DNA of 64,000 nucleotides from Spongiibacter nanhainus (GCF_016132545.1 NZ_CP066167.1:2879001-2943000); one strand, 5' to 3'. Positions 51,726-61,131 are shown, counted from the first letter of the stretch. The notes: a model not told the origin generated them from the letters alone. Translations and numbers: made by a program.

Positions 51726-52934
51726 CTATCGTCCCGCCGGCAATTTGGCAAAGGCCACGTCTTTATCTACCCGGATATCGCCGGGCAAGCCGAGCACCCG
51801 CTCGGCAATCTGGTTACGCAGAATCTCGTCGGTGCCGCCGGCAATGCGCAGGGCCGAGGCCCAGATATAACCGTACTGAAACTTTTTACTGCGTTCGTTA
51901 TCGTCAGCGAAGAAGGCGCTGTCCATACCCAGTACATCACCGGCGATGGCCGAAATATCTTGCAGCATATTGGCGTAAACCAGCTTGCCCATATTGGACA
52001 TGGCACTGGGGGTTTCGCCCCGAGACACACTGGTCAGCAAGCGGGCGCGGAAGTTTTTCAAGCCTTGGTCGGTGGCGACATGACGGGCCACTTCCAGCTG
52101 GTAGGGGGCCGCCTCGCCCCCCGCCTCGCGCATTACCTCAAGCAGCTCGTCGACACTGGGCAGCCCCTTGGACTCGCCGCCAACATTCAATCGTTCGTTC
52201 ATCAGGGTGGTCATCACCACCTTCCAGCCGCCGTTGACCTCGCCCAGACGATAGCGGTCGGGAATCCGCACATCCGTCAGAAAGACTTCATTGAATTCCG
52301 ACTCACCGGAAATCTGCTTGATGGGGCGAACATCAATGCCCGGACTTTTCATATCCAGCAGGAAATAGGTCAGGCCCTTGTGCTTGGGCACATCAGCATC
52401 GGTGCGCACCACCAGAATGCCCCAGTCGGCGGTATGGGCCCAGGAGGTCCAGACCTTCTGGCCGTTGATCACCCAGTCGTCACCATCCCGAACGGCCTTG
52501 GTCCGCAGCCCCGCCAAATCGGAGCCGGCAGCGGGCTCGGAAAACATCTGACACCACAGCAGCTCCCCCATCAGAGTTTTATGGGCAAACTGTTCGATCT
52601 GTTCAGCTGTACCGTGGGTATAGATAGTGGGCACGGCAAGGTGGCAGCCAATACCGACGAAGGGGCCAACCGGCACATGATAGCGCCCTTCTTCCTCGGC
52701 AAAGATTACCTCCTGCATGGCGTTGCCGCCCATACCACCCTGCTCCTTGGGCAGGGAAATGGCCGCATAGCCGGCCTTGGCCTTGGTCTTCTGCCACTGG
52801 CGGCCCAACTCGGCAAAACGGCTGTCGCCCGGGGACAAACCCAGCGGTTGGCGGTAATCGCTGGCGGCATCGCTCAACCAGTCCCGCACTTGTTGGCGGA
52901 AGGCCGCTTCTTCAGGGGTATCGTTAAAATCCAT
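51726..52934 (-). CDS. Acyl-CoA dehydrogenase, subunit of pair 3
   Basis: A 402-residue ACAD: MFSEPAAGSDLAGLRTKAV, NGQKVWTSWAHTADWG, and the C-terminal ALRIAGGTDEILRNQIAERVLGLPGD. The classical Glu before the GGT motif is absent, as in the other larger pair subunits. It converges with the AraC gene over a 32-base gap that holds no obvious terminator. It lies 15 bases after the partner gene at 52950. Confidence 0.9.
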   Translation of the reverse strand: MDFNDTPEEAAFRQQVRDWLSDAASDYRQPLGLSPGDSRFAELGRQWQKTKAKAGYAAISLPKEQGGMGGNAMQEVIFAEEEGRYHVPVGPFVGIGCHLAVPTIYTHGTAEQIEQFAHKTLMGELLWCQMFSEPAAGSDLAGLRTKAVRDGDDWVINGQKVWTSWAHTADWGILVVRTDADVPKHKGLTYFLLDMKSPGIDVRPIKQISGESEFNEVFLTDVRIPDRYRLGEVNGGWKVVMTTLMNERLNVGGESKGLPSVDELLEVMREAGGEAAPYQLEVARHVATDQGLKNFRARLLTSVSRGETPSAMSNMGKLVYANMLQDISAIAGDVLGMDSAFFADDNERSKKFQYGYIWASALRIAGGTDEILRNQIAERVLGLPGDIRVDKDVAFAKLPAGR

Positions 52935-52949
52935 GTTCGACTCCTACGT

Positions 52950-54020
52950 TCAGGCAGCGGCCAGCAGCTTTTTGGACCAGTGGGCGATATTGCCAAGATT
53001 CATTGCCAGCAGGCGGGCCCGCTTGTAAAAGAAGTGGCAATTGGCCTCCCAGGTATAACCAATACCACCATGCAAATGCAGGTTTTCTTCGGCGGCAAAG
53101 TTGTAGGCTTCGGTGGCACTCACCCGGGCAACGGCAGCGGCAAGGGGCAGTTCCGGCCCGCCAGCCGACATCGCCCAGGCACCGAAGTAGGCGTTGGAGC
53201 GGGCCAGCTCAATCTTGATCATCATATCGGCGAGACGATGCTTGACCGCCTGATAGCCGCCCACCGGGCGGCCGAAAGCATAGCGTTCCAGCACATAATC
53301 CCGGGCCATATAACAAGCCACTTCAGCGCCACCAATTTGCTCAAATGCCGTGAGAACAGCGGCCTGATTGATAATGGTTTCAAGCAGGTTTGCCGCGCTT
53401 TGCTCACTCTCCAGCAGGGTCACCGGTACTGACTCCAGGGCCACGCGCTGGTAGCTCGCCAGTTCATCGATACCGTCGGGCAGAGGAGATGCTTGATAGC
53501 CCTCTGACATGGTGTCCAACATCACCAGCACGGTATTGCCAGCGCACTTTGCCGGTGCAATCAAATGACTGGCACTGCGGGCAGAGGCCACGGCGGGTAG
53601 CGAACCACTGACCGTACTTCGGTCATTCATTTGCAGTTCAGTAGACAGCAAATCCACCGCTACAATGGCTTCGCCCAAGGCGATCTGAGCCAAAAGCTCT
53701 GCAGCCTCGTCATTGTTACAGCGTTTCAATATCTCTGCGGCCAAACACACCGTGCTGAAAAAGGGCGTCGGCGCCAGTACCCGGCCCACCTCCTCAGCCA
53801 GCACACAGAGCTCCAGAGCGCCCATTCCCAGACCACCCTGCTCCTCAGGAATAGCGATGGCTGGCCAACCCAACTCCACCATTTGCTGCCACAGGGCTTC
53901 GTCGTAATCCGTACCGCTATCGACATGACGGCGCAGACCCTCCGGGTCGCAGGATTCGCTGAGAAACTTGCGCGCGTGGTCGGCCAGCATGCGCTGATCA
54001 TCTGAAAAATCGAAATTCAT
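52950..54020 (-). CDS. Acyl-CoA dehydrogenase, partner subunit of pair 3
   Basis: A 356-residue short-type ACAD subunit with the N-terminal MNFDFSDDQRMLADHARKFLSES and the C-terminal HLHGGIGYTWEANCHFFYKRARL, the same GYTWE motif as the pair-1 subunit at 17256. It is the first gene of a two-gene transcript and diverges from the crotonase at 54250; the 229-base gap contains the perfect palindrome (copy E). Heteromeric action with 51726-52934 is inferred from spacing and from the repeated pattern of such pairs. Confidence 0.88.
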   Translation of the reverse strand: MNFDFSDDQRMLADHARKFLSESCDPEGLRRHVDSGTDYDEALWQQMVELGWPAIAIPEEQGGLGMGALELCVLAEEVGRVLAPTPFFSTVCLAAEILKRCNNDEAAELLAQIALGEAIVAVDLLSTELQMNDRSTVSGSLPAVASARSASHLIAPAKCAGNTVLVMLDTMSEGYQASPLPDGIDELASYQRVALESVPVTLLESEQSAANLLETIINQAAVLTAFEQIGGAEVACYMARDYVLERYAFGRPVGGYQAVKHRLADMMIKIELARSNAYFGAWAMSAGGPELPLAAAVARVSATEAYNFAAEENLHLHGGIGYTWEANCHFFYKRARLLAMNLGNIAHWSKKLLAAA

Positions 54021-54176
54021 ACATTACTCCGCAGAATTGAGTCTGCCGCCTTGACCGCCGCGCCTGATCTTGCGGCCAGCCTTGTTATTGCTATTGCCTG
54101 TGTACACGCTTCGGGAGCCATACCGCGACTCACCTTTGGTTCAGCTTGTCTTAACTATTTAGATATATATAATAGC

Positions 54177-54192
54177 AATCATATATATGATT
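54177..54192. promoter_or_regulatory. Perfect 16-bp palindrome, copy E
   Basis: AATCATATATATGATT is a perfect inverted repeat, 57 bases upstream of the crotonase start and 156 upstream of the ACAD gene on the other strand. It is the reference copy to which sites A, B, C, D and F were compared. It follows an AT-rich run (TATATATAATAG) that may be a promoter element. Confidence 0.68.
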
Positions 54193-54249
54193 TGGAAGCG
54201 CGACCCACACTTTGCTTCCCCACCATAAAAAATAGCCGAGAATCTCATC

Positions 54250-55026
54250 ATGTCAGAAGCCCATTTGCTGTTCGAACGCCTGAGCCCTCACATTGCCAAG
54301 GTCACCCTGAACCGGCCCGATAAGCACAACGTGATCAGTGGCGACATTGCCGAAGGCTTGCAAAATGCCGTTCATACGGTGGAGAACGACCCCCAGTTGC
54401 GGGTGGCCATTCTCTGCGCCAATGGTAAAACCTTCTGCGCCGGCGCTGATCTGGCGGAGGTCAGCGCCGGGCGCGGCCACAAACTGACCACCAAAACTGG
54501 CGGCTTTGCGGGATTTGTTCACGAGCCCCGCAGCAAGGCCTGGATTGCCGCTGTGGATGGACTGGCCTTTGGCGGCGGTTTTGAACTACTGCTGGCCTGC
54601 GACCTGGCGGTGATTAGCCGCGACAGCCAGCTGGGTCTGCCTGAGCCCAAACGCGGCTTAATCGCGGCAGCCGGTGGCGCCTTTCGGGTTGGCCGCTCAT
54701 TGCCCAAAGCCATTGCCATCGAGCTGGCGGTGACCGGCCGCCCCATGACCGCCGAGCGGGCCCTGCATTTTGGCCTGGTTAATGCCGTGGCTGAACCCGG
54801 TCAGGTTATCAGCACGGCCACCGCATTGGCCGAAGAAATCGCCGCCAATGCCCCCCTCTCTGTTGATCATAGTCTGGCACTGTGCAAAGCGGCAGCGGAA
54901 TGCAGCGAAGAAGAACTGTGGCAGAAAACCCAGCAGGCCGTGCCCACCATCATGGGCTCCGACGATGCCAAGGAAGGTATGCGCGCCTTTATGGAGAAAC
55001 GACCGGCCAACTGGCAAGGCAAATAA
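54250..55026 (+). CDS. Enoyl-CoA hydratase
   Basis: A 258-residue crotonase with both oxyanion motifs (FCAGADLAEV and VDGLAFGGGFELLLACDLAV) and the catalytic Glu in LGLPEPKRGLIAAAGG. It is the most canonical of the stand-alone crotonases in this window and is probably a true enoyl-CoA hydratase or isomerase. It diverges from ACAD pair 3, whose product it could hydrate; the intervening DNA carries the perfect palindrome. Confidence 0.9.
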   Translation: MSEAHLLFERLSPHIAKVTLNRPDKHNVISGDIAEGLQNAVHTVENDPQLRVAILCANGKTFCAGADLAEVSAGRGHKLTTKTGGFAGFVHEPRSKAWIAAVDGLAFGGGFELLLACDLAVISRDSQLGLPEPKRGLIAAAGGAFRVGRSLPKAIAIELAVTGRPMTAERALHFGLVNAVAEPGQVISTATALAEEIAANAPLSVDHSLALCKAAAECSEEELWQKTQQAVPTIMGSDDAKEGMRAFMEKRPANWQGK

Positions 55027-55037
55027 AACGGCCACTT

Positions 55038-55055
55038 CCCTGCCCAACGGCAGGG
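55038..55055 (+). terminator. Hairpin after the enoyl-CoA hydratase gene
   Basis: CCCTGCC (55038-55044) and GGCAGGG (55049-55055) form a perfect 7-bp stem with a 4-base loop, followed by CCCTTTATT. It looks like a weak intrinsic terminator between the crotonase and the MFS gene. Confidence 0.5.
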
Positions 55056-55113
55056 CCCTTTATTCAGCAAGCAGGCTGCAGTGCTCCTCACAAACCAATA
55101 ACACGAGACGCCC

Positions 55114-56691
55114 ATGAACAATGTCAGCGAGACCCCGACCACGGGTATAGAAGGACGTCGCAAATCTCCGTGGCCCATTTTTCTGGTTTTGATGCTGGGC
55201 AGCTTTATCGCTATAGAAGCGGCGACATTCCAGGCCCCGGCCATGCCAACCATCGGCAAGCACTTTGATATTTCCGAGGACGCCACCGCCCTATTGGTGA
55301 TGCTTTACTACCTGGGGCTGGTGGTCTTCAGTCCGATCTTTGGCCGTGTCGCGGACAGCTATGGCCGCAAAAAGGTGATCTGCCTGGGGCTGAGCTGCTT
55401 TATAGTGTCCGAGAGCGCCGCCGCCCTGGCCCAATCCTTTCCCTTTCTTGTCGCTGCCCGCTTTGTTCAGGGGATGTCCGTTGCGGGGATTCTGCCGGTG
55501 GTGCTGTCCTACGTCGCCTATCTATTCCCCCAGGAAAAGCGTGGTCTGCCCCTTGGGGTACTGATCTTTGCCATGTCACTGGGCGCTACGACCGGGGCGT
55601 TATTGGGCGGCGTCATGATAGATGCCTTTGGCTGGCGCTCTATCTACTGGGTAAGTGCGGGCATGGGCGTTGTGGGGCTATTGCTGATTCTGTGGCGAGT
55701 CCCCGAAACCACCCCAGCCCAACAACGCTATCAACTGGATCTGCCCGGTGCCGCCATGTTGTTACTCACCATTGGCACCTTATTATCAGTGCCCACCTGG
55801 ATGAGTAAATATGGTCTGTTCAGCAGCCCAGCAATGACCGCCCTGATCTTGGGTCTGGTTTTTCTCACCCTGCTTTGGCATATAGAAAAGCGCGCCACAA
55901 TGCCCGTTTTCGACACCCAGATTATGGGCCGCAAGAATTTTCTGCTGCCCGGCTTTATCTACTTGTTATTTTTGGTATGTCACGGCGGCGCGATTTACGC
56001 ACTGGTGTTCTTCATCAGCGGCCGGCCCGACGGTAACGCCTCCCAGGTCGGCGTGACCCAAATGTTTATGTTTGGAGCGAGCATGCTGGCAGGACTGATC
56101 AGCGGCAAACTTGTCGATCGCTTTGATGAGCGCCGGGTCATTATCGGCATCGTCGTACTGATGCTGACCAACTTACTGGTCTACCGTTTTTTCCTCAATC
56201 TCAGCACACCGCTGTGGTTCATCATTGTGCTGGCCTCCCTGCTGGGTACCGCCCAGGGAATGAAAGGGCCGGCGATCATGAAATTGGCCCTGCGTCATGT
56301 TCCTACCCAGAAAATCGGCGCCGGCAGCGGGCTGATCTCCATGATGCGGGACTTCGGCACTCCCGCCGGGGTCGCCATCGGACTAGCCATTTTCACTTCG
56401 CGGCGCCAGAGCGCCACCCAGGCATCGCTGGAAGATCAGGCAGTCAACCTGGGCATCACTAACCCAGAATGGCTGAGTGCATTGGGTGATACCACCCGCG
56501 CCCAGGGCCTGTCGGAGTTGCAAGCTGCTCTGGCAGCCCAGGGCAGCAGCGTTGAACAGTTAATGTCAGCCGCAAAACTAGACGGGCTCGCCAGCACCTT
56601 ACCCGCCGTGGGTACAATCATGATTGCCGTGGTCACGCTCGCACTCGTACTCGCGCTGTCACTGTCCAAACCCAAAAAGGCCCTGCTTTAA
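55114..56691 (+). CDS. MFS transporter, DHA2 (EmrB/QacA-like)
   Basis: A 525-residue inner-membrane protein with the DHA2-type layout, about 14 membrane segments. The motif-A loop between TM2 and TM3 reads GRVADSYGRKKV, and a motif-C-like GATTGALLGGVMID follows in TM5. DHA2 carriers are mostly proton-driven drug or acid exporters. Here it might export a toxic intermediate or substrate analogue, or act in uptake; the direction cannot be told. It ends by overlapping the convergent acyl-CoA synthetase gene by 4 bases. Confidence 0.87.
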   Translation: MNNVSETPTTGIEGRRKSPWPIFLVLMLGSFIAIEAATFQAPAMPTIGKHFDISEDATALLVMLYYLGLVVFSPIFGRVADSYGRKKVICLGLSCFIVSESAAALAQSFPFLVAARFVQGMSVAGILPVVLSYVAYLFPQEKRGLPLGVLIFAMSLGATTGALLGGVMIDAFGWRSIYWVSAGMGVVGLLLILWRVPETTPAQQRYQLDLPGAAMLLLTIGTLLSVPTWMSKYGLFSSPAMTALILGLVFLTLLWHIEKRATMPVFDTQIMGRKNFLLPGFIYLLFLVCHGGAIYALVFFISGRPDGNASQVGVTQMFMFGASMLAGLISGKLVDRFDERRVIIGIVVLMLTNLLVYRFFLNLSTPLWFIIVLASLLGTAQGMKGPAIMKLALRHVPTQKIGAGSGLISMMRDFGTPAGVAIGLAIFTSRRQSATQASLEDQAVNLGITNPEWLSALGDTTRAQGLSELQAALAAQGSSVEQLMSAAKLDGLASTLPAVGTIMIAVVTLALVLALSLSKPKKALL

Positions 56692-58262
56692 AGGGAAAGC
56701 AGGGCGATACAGGCTTTCTCGATCGGCTTTTCAGAGGCCGTTTTGGGAATGGCATCAAGAACCTGAAACCGCTCCGGAACATCGTTTTTTTCCAGAGCGG
56801 TTTTGCAGTATTCATGCAGCACCGATTCAGAAAACTCGCTGCCGTCTCTGGGAACTAGCGCCGCCACCAAGGTTTTCTCTCCCGCTATATTGCCCGATGT
56901 CGCCACGCCGTAGACAAAAACATCATCGACCTGGCCTGATTTCAGTAGAACCGATTCCACCAGACGGGTATTCACAAAATCTCCGTTACGGCGCACACCT
57001 CCCCCGGCGCGGTGATGGAAGAAGAACCATCCCTGCACATCTTTATGGCCAAGATCACCCATATGCAGCCAACCATCCCGTACCTTCTCCGACGAAGCGC
57101 CGGGATTTTTATAATAGTTCAGGGTGATAGCCTGACCGTCCCGGCGTCGAAAACAGATCTCTCCCTCGACGCCGGGCGGACATACCTGTCCCCGCTCGTC
57201 GAGAATTTCCGCCTCCCAGTCATGGCCCGGCTTGCCAATACTGCCCACAGGCCCCACGCCCGGCGGATTACCCAGGGAGCCTCCTTCCGTGGCGCCGTAA
57301 CCTTCACAGATCGACACCCCAAAGCGGCGCTCAAAATCCTGCCAAAGGTGAGCGGGCATACCAGAACTCATAATCAAACGCACGGAGTTAGCTGCATCAC
57401 CCTCCTGCTCAGGCATAGCAAAAACTTCGGGAATCATACCGCCCAGCAGACTGAATATCGTGCAGCGGTATTGCCGACAGATCTGCCACAGTCGGCTTTT
57501 GGTAAATTTGCGGCTGATGACCGTGGGGACACCCAGCGCCAGGCCATTGCGGAGAAAGTTCTGGGCGTTGATATGGGTAAGGGAAAGGCCAGTATACAGC
57601 ACATCGTTGCTGCCGATAGCCAGCTTTTTGAGGCTATCAGCCATACCCATGTACTGCCTCTGACTGAATACCACAGCCTTGGGATTACCAGTCGTGCCCG
57701 AGGTGAACATCATAAACATCGGCGTATCGCCAGCGCGTTCAAGCATTTCACGCAGCGGGTCGGCAGCCACTAGCGTCTGGTGGTAATCCAGCACTTGCAA
57801 GCCTTCCCGGCAAACAGGAGCCCGGCCAGGAGTCTCATTGACGCAGAGAATCCAGCGCAGCGGGGGCAGGTCAGCGCACACAGCCAAGACCTGCTCAAGA
57901 CAATAGTCCGCACAGATCAATCCTTCACAGTCGGTATGATCGAGCATGTAGGCCAGTTTATCCCCCATCGCTCTGGGGTCGATGGGCACAAAGGGCACCG
58001 CCAGTAGGGAACACGCCACCATCGTCTCAACAAATTCTGGATGGTTGTTCATCATTAGCGCCACGTTTCCAGTTACGCCCAGGTGACTTATGGCTCCTGC
58101 CAGTAATTGCCCCTTGCGCCAAAGTTCGAGATAGCTTCGAGCCTGATGATGAAGCCCACCCTCAGTGCCAGGGTAAACAAACTTTAGAACGTCAAAATCT
58201 GGCGAGGAGGCCGCTCCCCGCTTCACAAGCTCAGCCAAAGACAAGTGCTCAAATTCAGACAT
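56688..58262 (-). CDS. AMP-binding acyl-CoA synthetase
   Basis: A 524-residue ANL-family ligase with an intact P-loop (FTSGTTGNPKAVVFS), EGYGATEGGSLG, GWLHMGDLGHKD, a GGVRRNGDFVN core motif and the C-terminal KTASEKPIEKA lysine region. AAGGGAG precedes the ATG. It resembles long-chain and crotonobetaine-type CoA ligases. It may share a region of control with the TonB receptor gene upstream (58370-60673), though an intrinsic terminator separates them. Confidence 0.9.
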   Translation of the reverse strand: MSEFEHLSLAELVKRGAASSPDFDVLKFVYPGTEGGLHHQARSYLELWRKGQLLAGAISHLGVTGNVALMMNNHPEFVETMVACSLLAVPFVPIDPRAMGDKLAYMLDHTDCEGLICADYCLEQVLAVCADLPPLRWILCVNETPGRAPVCREGLQVLDYHQTLVAADPLREMLERAGDTPMFMMFTSGTTGNPKAVVFSQRQYMGMADSLKKLAIGSNDVLYTGLSLTHINAQNFLRNGLALGVPTVISRKFTKSRLWQICRQYRCTIFSLLGGMIPEVFAMPEQEGDAANSVRLIMSSGMPAHLWQDFERRFGVSICEGYGATEGGSLGNPPGVGPVGSIGKPGHDWEAEILDERGQVCPPGVEGEICFRRRDGQAITLNYYKNPGASSEKVRDGWLHMGDLGHKDVQGWFFFHHRAGGGVRRNGDFVNTRLVESVLLKSGQVDDVFVYGVATSGNIAGEKTLVAALVPRDGSEFSESVLHEYCKTALEKNDVPERFQVLDAIPKTASEKPIEKACIALLSL

Positions 58263-58312
58263 TGCTGTACTCCCTTAGCGAAATGAGCTGCGTTCACTTT
58301 TTAAATAGGCAT

Positions 58313-58337
58313 AAAAAAGCCAGCTACGAGAGCTGGC
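58313..58337 (-). terminator. Intrinsic terminator of the second TonB receptor gene
   Basis: GCCAGCT (58319-58325) and AGCTGGC (58331-58337) form a perfect 7-bp stem with a 5-base loop; on the minus strand it is followed by six T (58318-58313). This is the clearest Rho-independent terminator in the window, 32 bases after the receptor stop. Confidence 0.85.
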
Positions 58338-58369
58338 AAAAGATAAAACTCGACCTGAGGGAGATCGGA

Positions 58370-60673
58370 TCAAAAGTTGTAGGTCAGATCCAAACCGAAA
58401 GTCCGGGGCTCACCCAGAGGCTGGTTGGCGATGGCCAACGAGCCGGGGAAGAACAGGTTCAGACCGGTGGTGGAATATTCCTCATCAGTCAGATTACGTA
58501 CCCAGAAAGACACATTCAGATTGGTGTCCTTCACGTCCAACTGAGCCCGGGCACCAAACAGGGTAACGCTTTCTGTAGTGGCGGCGGGGAAGGCATCAAT
58601 GCCTGCCTGGCCACTGGAAATATTACCCAACATTTTGGAGCGGGAAGACACATTCAAATCCATGGTCCAATCACCGATGGCGGTGGGCAGGAAGTAGTTC
58701 AGGCGAGCGGTTCCCTCAAACTCGGGAGCTGAAGGCAGAATCGGCGTAGTCCCTGTGTCCGGTTTGTCGAAGGACCAGTCCAGATAACCCGCCGTGACTG
58801 TCAACATCCAGTTCGGAGTAATCACCCACTGGGCATCCACTTCAATACCATCAATATCCGCATCGCCCGCGTTGACTACTTGGGTAATCAGCCCCGAAGG
58901 GGTGTTCACCAGATTGGTCTGCTGGGTATCTTCATAGAAGGTATGGTAGTAGGCCGCGTTCAGTTTGACTGAATTGTCAAACAGCTCTGACTTTACGCCA
59001 ATCTCGATATCCGTGGCCGTTTCCTCCTCAAAAGGCTCGCTGGTCGCTTGATCCAACCCACGGGCATTCTGACCACCCGAACGGCTTGAACTGGCGGTTT
59101 TGGCGTAAGCCATCACATCCTCATCAAAACGCCAGTCAACCGAGGCAGTCCAGGAAATAAACTCATAAGTCTCTGAGTCTGACCAGGTGCACTGATTGAA
59201 GTCGGCATTGGGCGGCGGGTTACCGGAGTCAATTCGACACGCTGCCGTAGAAGGACCGGGATCGGGTCCGCCGAGGGGCACTGCATATTGCTGGGAAAAG
59301 AACGCTTTTTCATCCTCTGTGACCCGGACCCCCAAAGTGGCATTGACGGTTTCGCTCAACATAAAGGTACCCGATACAAAAGCCGACTGGCTCTTGTTTT
59401 CAGCCTCGCCAAGGCTGTAGTTGTAGTCAACACCATTTTGATAGGTAGAAAGACCACCGCTGCGTGATAGGTCAAAGCCGTCCTCTTCAAAGTAGTAAAG
59501 GCCAGCGATCCAGTCGAGGAAGCCATCAAATGCCAGGCCGCTCAACTGCCACTCGATGGAGTCCTGCTCGGCCACCTGTTCAAAGGGAAAACTGAACTGA
59601 GAAACCGGCGCGCCGGTACCGTCGACATCACTCATGTAGGCTGTATCGACGTCGCGATTACCGTAAACCAGCTTGGTCTGCAGGTTGTTAGAGATATCGT
59701 ATTCCAGAGTCAGTGCCAACGTGTCGGCATCCGCATCGGAATAGTTACCATAGTTTGCGGCAGAGTCGTAAAAGTCACCCGAACTGCGCTGCAGCGGGAA
59801 ATAGCCGGGGGGCGTCGGCTCGTCACCGGTGAAACCGGGTTGATGAGAACGGTTTCGGGAAGCCATCGTCATGTAGGACTTATTCTGCTCATAGGTAAAC
59901 ATCAAGCGCAGTGCATCTGTTGGGTGGTAGGTGACGCCCACCCGATAGACCTCATTATCACGGGTGCCCACGTCCTCAGTTTCACCCGTGGGGGACTGGG
60001 TAAAACGGTCATAAACCGTGATCTCGCCAAAACCGTCCTTGCGCTCATCCTTTTGTGCGACAACGCGGACAGCCAGCACATTCGGGATTACCGGCACATT
60101 GATGGCGCCGCCAACTTTACGGCTATTGTAGTTGCCTACACCGGCAGTGACGTAACCGTTCAGCTCCGCCATCGGGTCCGCTTTTTCAGTCAAGATTTTG
60201 ATCGCGCCACCAGTGGTATTGCGACCGTAAAGGGTCCCCTGAGGGCCTTTAAGTACTTCTATCCGGCTGACATCAAACAGGCTGTTGGCCGTACCATAAG
60301 CCCGAGCCAGATAAACATCGTCAATATACCAACCCACGGATGGATCTAAGGTAATCAGATTGTCCGTCTGAACCTGACCACGAATAGTCACCTTCGCAAT
60401 ACTACCGCCCTGGCCGGGCGCCGGCTCAATGTGAACACCGGGAGAAAAGCTGCCCAGATCCTGAGTATCACTCAGGTTGAGGGCTTTAAGATCCTCCGAA
60501 GACATGCTGGTTACCGCGACGGGCACATCCTGCAAAGTCTCTTCCTTTTTACGGGCGGTAACCACCACCTCTTCGATGGCAAAACCTTGTGCAAGTACGG
60601 GCACCTGTGCACCGGCAGTACCGGCAACAGCAACCGCGACTGCGGAAGCAATTCTGGATAGTTTGAGACTCAT
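58370..60673 (-). CDS. TonB-dependent outer-membrane receptor (second)
   Basis: A 767-residue TonB-dependent receptor. Signal peptide at about 1-29 (ending VPVLAQG), TonB-box-like IEEVVVTARKKEE at 33-45, plug motifs IRGQVQTDNL and VEVLKGPQGTLYGRNTTGGAI, and a barrel ending in LDLTYNF with the terminal Phe. The ATG at 60673 is preferred over one 8 codons earlier, because CGGGAG lies 7 bases upstream and the signal peptide then starts normally (MSLKLSR). It is a separate transcription unit with its own terminator and a palindrome copy 100 bases upstream. Substrate: presumably the same or a related hydrophobic compound. Confidence 0.93.
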   Translation of the reverse strand: MSLKLSRIASAVAVAVAGTAGAQVPVLAQGFAIEEVVVTARKKEETLQDVPVAVTSMSSEDLKALNLSDTQDLGSFSPGVHIEPAPGQGGSIAKVTIRGQVQTDNLITLDPSVGWYIDDVYLARAYGTANSLFDVSRIEVLKGPQGTLYGRNTTGGAIKILTEKADPMAELNGYVTAGVGNYNSRKVGGAINVPVIPNVLAVRVVAQKDERKDGFGEITVYDRFTQSPTGETEDVGTRDNEVYRVGVTYHPTDALRLMFTYEQNKSYMTMASRNRSHQPGFTGDEPTPPGYFPLQRSSGDFYDSAANYGNYSDADADTLALTLEYDISNNLQTKLVYGNRDVDTAYMSDVDGTGAPVSQFSFPFEQVAEQDSIEWQLSGLAFDGFLDWIAGLYYFEEDGFDLSRSGGLSTYQNGVDYNYSLGEAENKSQSAFVSGTFMLSETVNATLGVRVTEDEKAFFSQQYAVPLGGPDPGPSTAACRIDSGNPPPNADFNQCTWSDSETYEFISWTASVDWRFDEDVMAYAKTASSSRSGGQNARGLDQATSEPFEEETATDIEIGVKSELFDNSVKLNAAYYHTFYEDTQQTNLVNTPSGLITQVVNAGDADIDGIEVDAQWVITPNWMLTVTAGYLDWSFDKPDTGTTPILPSAPEFEGTARLNYFLPTAIGDWTMDLNVSSRSKMLGNISSGQAGIDAFPAATTESVTLFGARAQLDVKDTNLNVSFWVRNLTDEEYSTTGLNLFFPGSLAIANQPLGEPRTFGLDLTYNF

Positions 60674-60772
60674 TTTATTCTCCCGGTGATATGGCACTTT
60701 TTATCGTTTTTGGCGTTATCGTCAATTACTACAGGGCAGCAGCACTGCACAGCAAACCACTAAAAACGGTAC

Positions 60773-60788
60773 AATCATACATATTATT
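60773..60788. promoter_or_regulatory. Recurring AT-rich palindrome, copy F
   Basis: AATCATACATATTATT, 14 of 16 matches to the perfect copy at 54177. It lies 100 bases upstream of the second TonB receptor, so both receptors carry this site. This links receptor expression to the catabolic operons. Confidence 0.55.
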
Positions 60789-60926
60789 AACATGTTTTTC
60801 AATATTGTAACTCGAATTCTTATAGGTACTTTCCCGTATCAGGGCACCCTGCCCTGGATCCAAGTACAGACCAATCTCCCTTGCAAAAATAGGAAATGTA
60901 TCCCGGTCTCTCATTGATAGACAAAT

Positions 60927-60953
60927 ATATAACTGATATTTCGTTAGTTATAT
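60927..60953. promoter_or_regulatory. Inverted repeat ATATAACT-N11-AGTTATAT
   Basis: A perfect 8-bp inverted repeat (60927-60934 and 60946-60953) in the otherwise gene-free stretch 60674-61032. It differs from the recurring palindrome and may be an operator of another regulator, or an end of the mobile-element debris that follows. Confidence 0.35.
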
Positions 60954-61032
60954 GCCATGTGACTGGAGAGCAATGTGGATTCAAAGGGTCAATGCAACAC
61001 GCTACTCTTTAACTTATTGAGAGGGCGTATGA

Positions 61033-61131
61033 ATGACTCAAAGAAAACGCATTTATTACTCGGACAAACAAAAGGCTGAGATGTGGGATCGCTGGCAGCG
61101 AGGCGAGTCAATGCTAATAATAAACCGTTAA
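61033..61131 (+). pseudogene. IS30-family transposase, N-terminal stub
   Basis: A 32-codon frame, MTQRKRIYYSDKQKAEMWDR followed by WQRGES, then diverged MLIINR and a stop. The first 26 residues match the N-terminus typical of IS30-family transposases as I know them, which continues into a helix-turn-helix; here it ends abruptly, and no DDE domain follows. It is the 5' stub of a deleted insertion sequence. It marks the left border of the mobile-element zone. Confidence 0.68.

Noticed and set aside
51657-53432. A 591-codon plus-strand open frame across 1.8 kb.
   Set aside because: It lies antisense to two acyl-CoA dehydrogenase genes with clear family motifs, has a His/Gly/Gln-rich composition typical of antisense shadows in GC-rich DNA, and has no recognisable domain.
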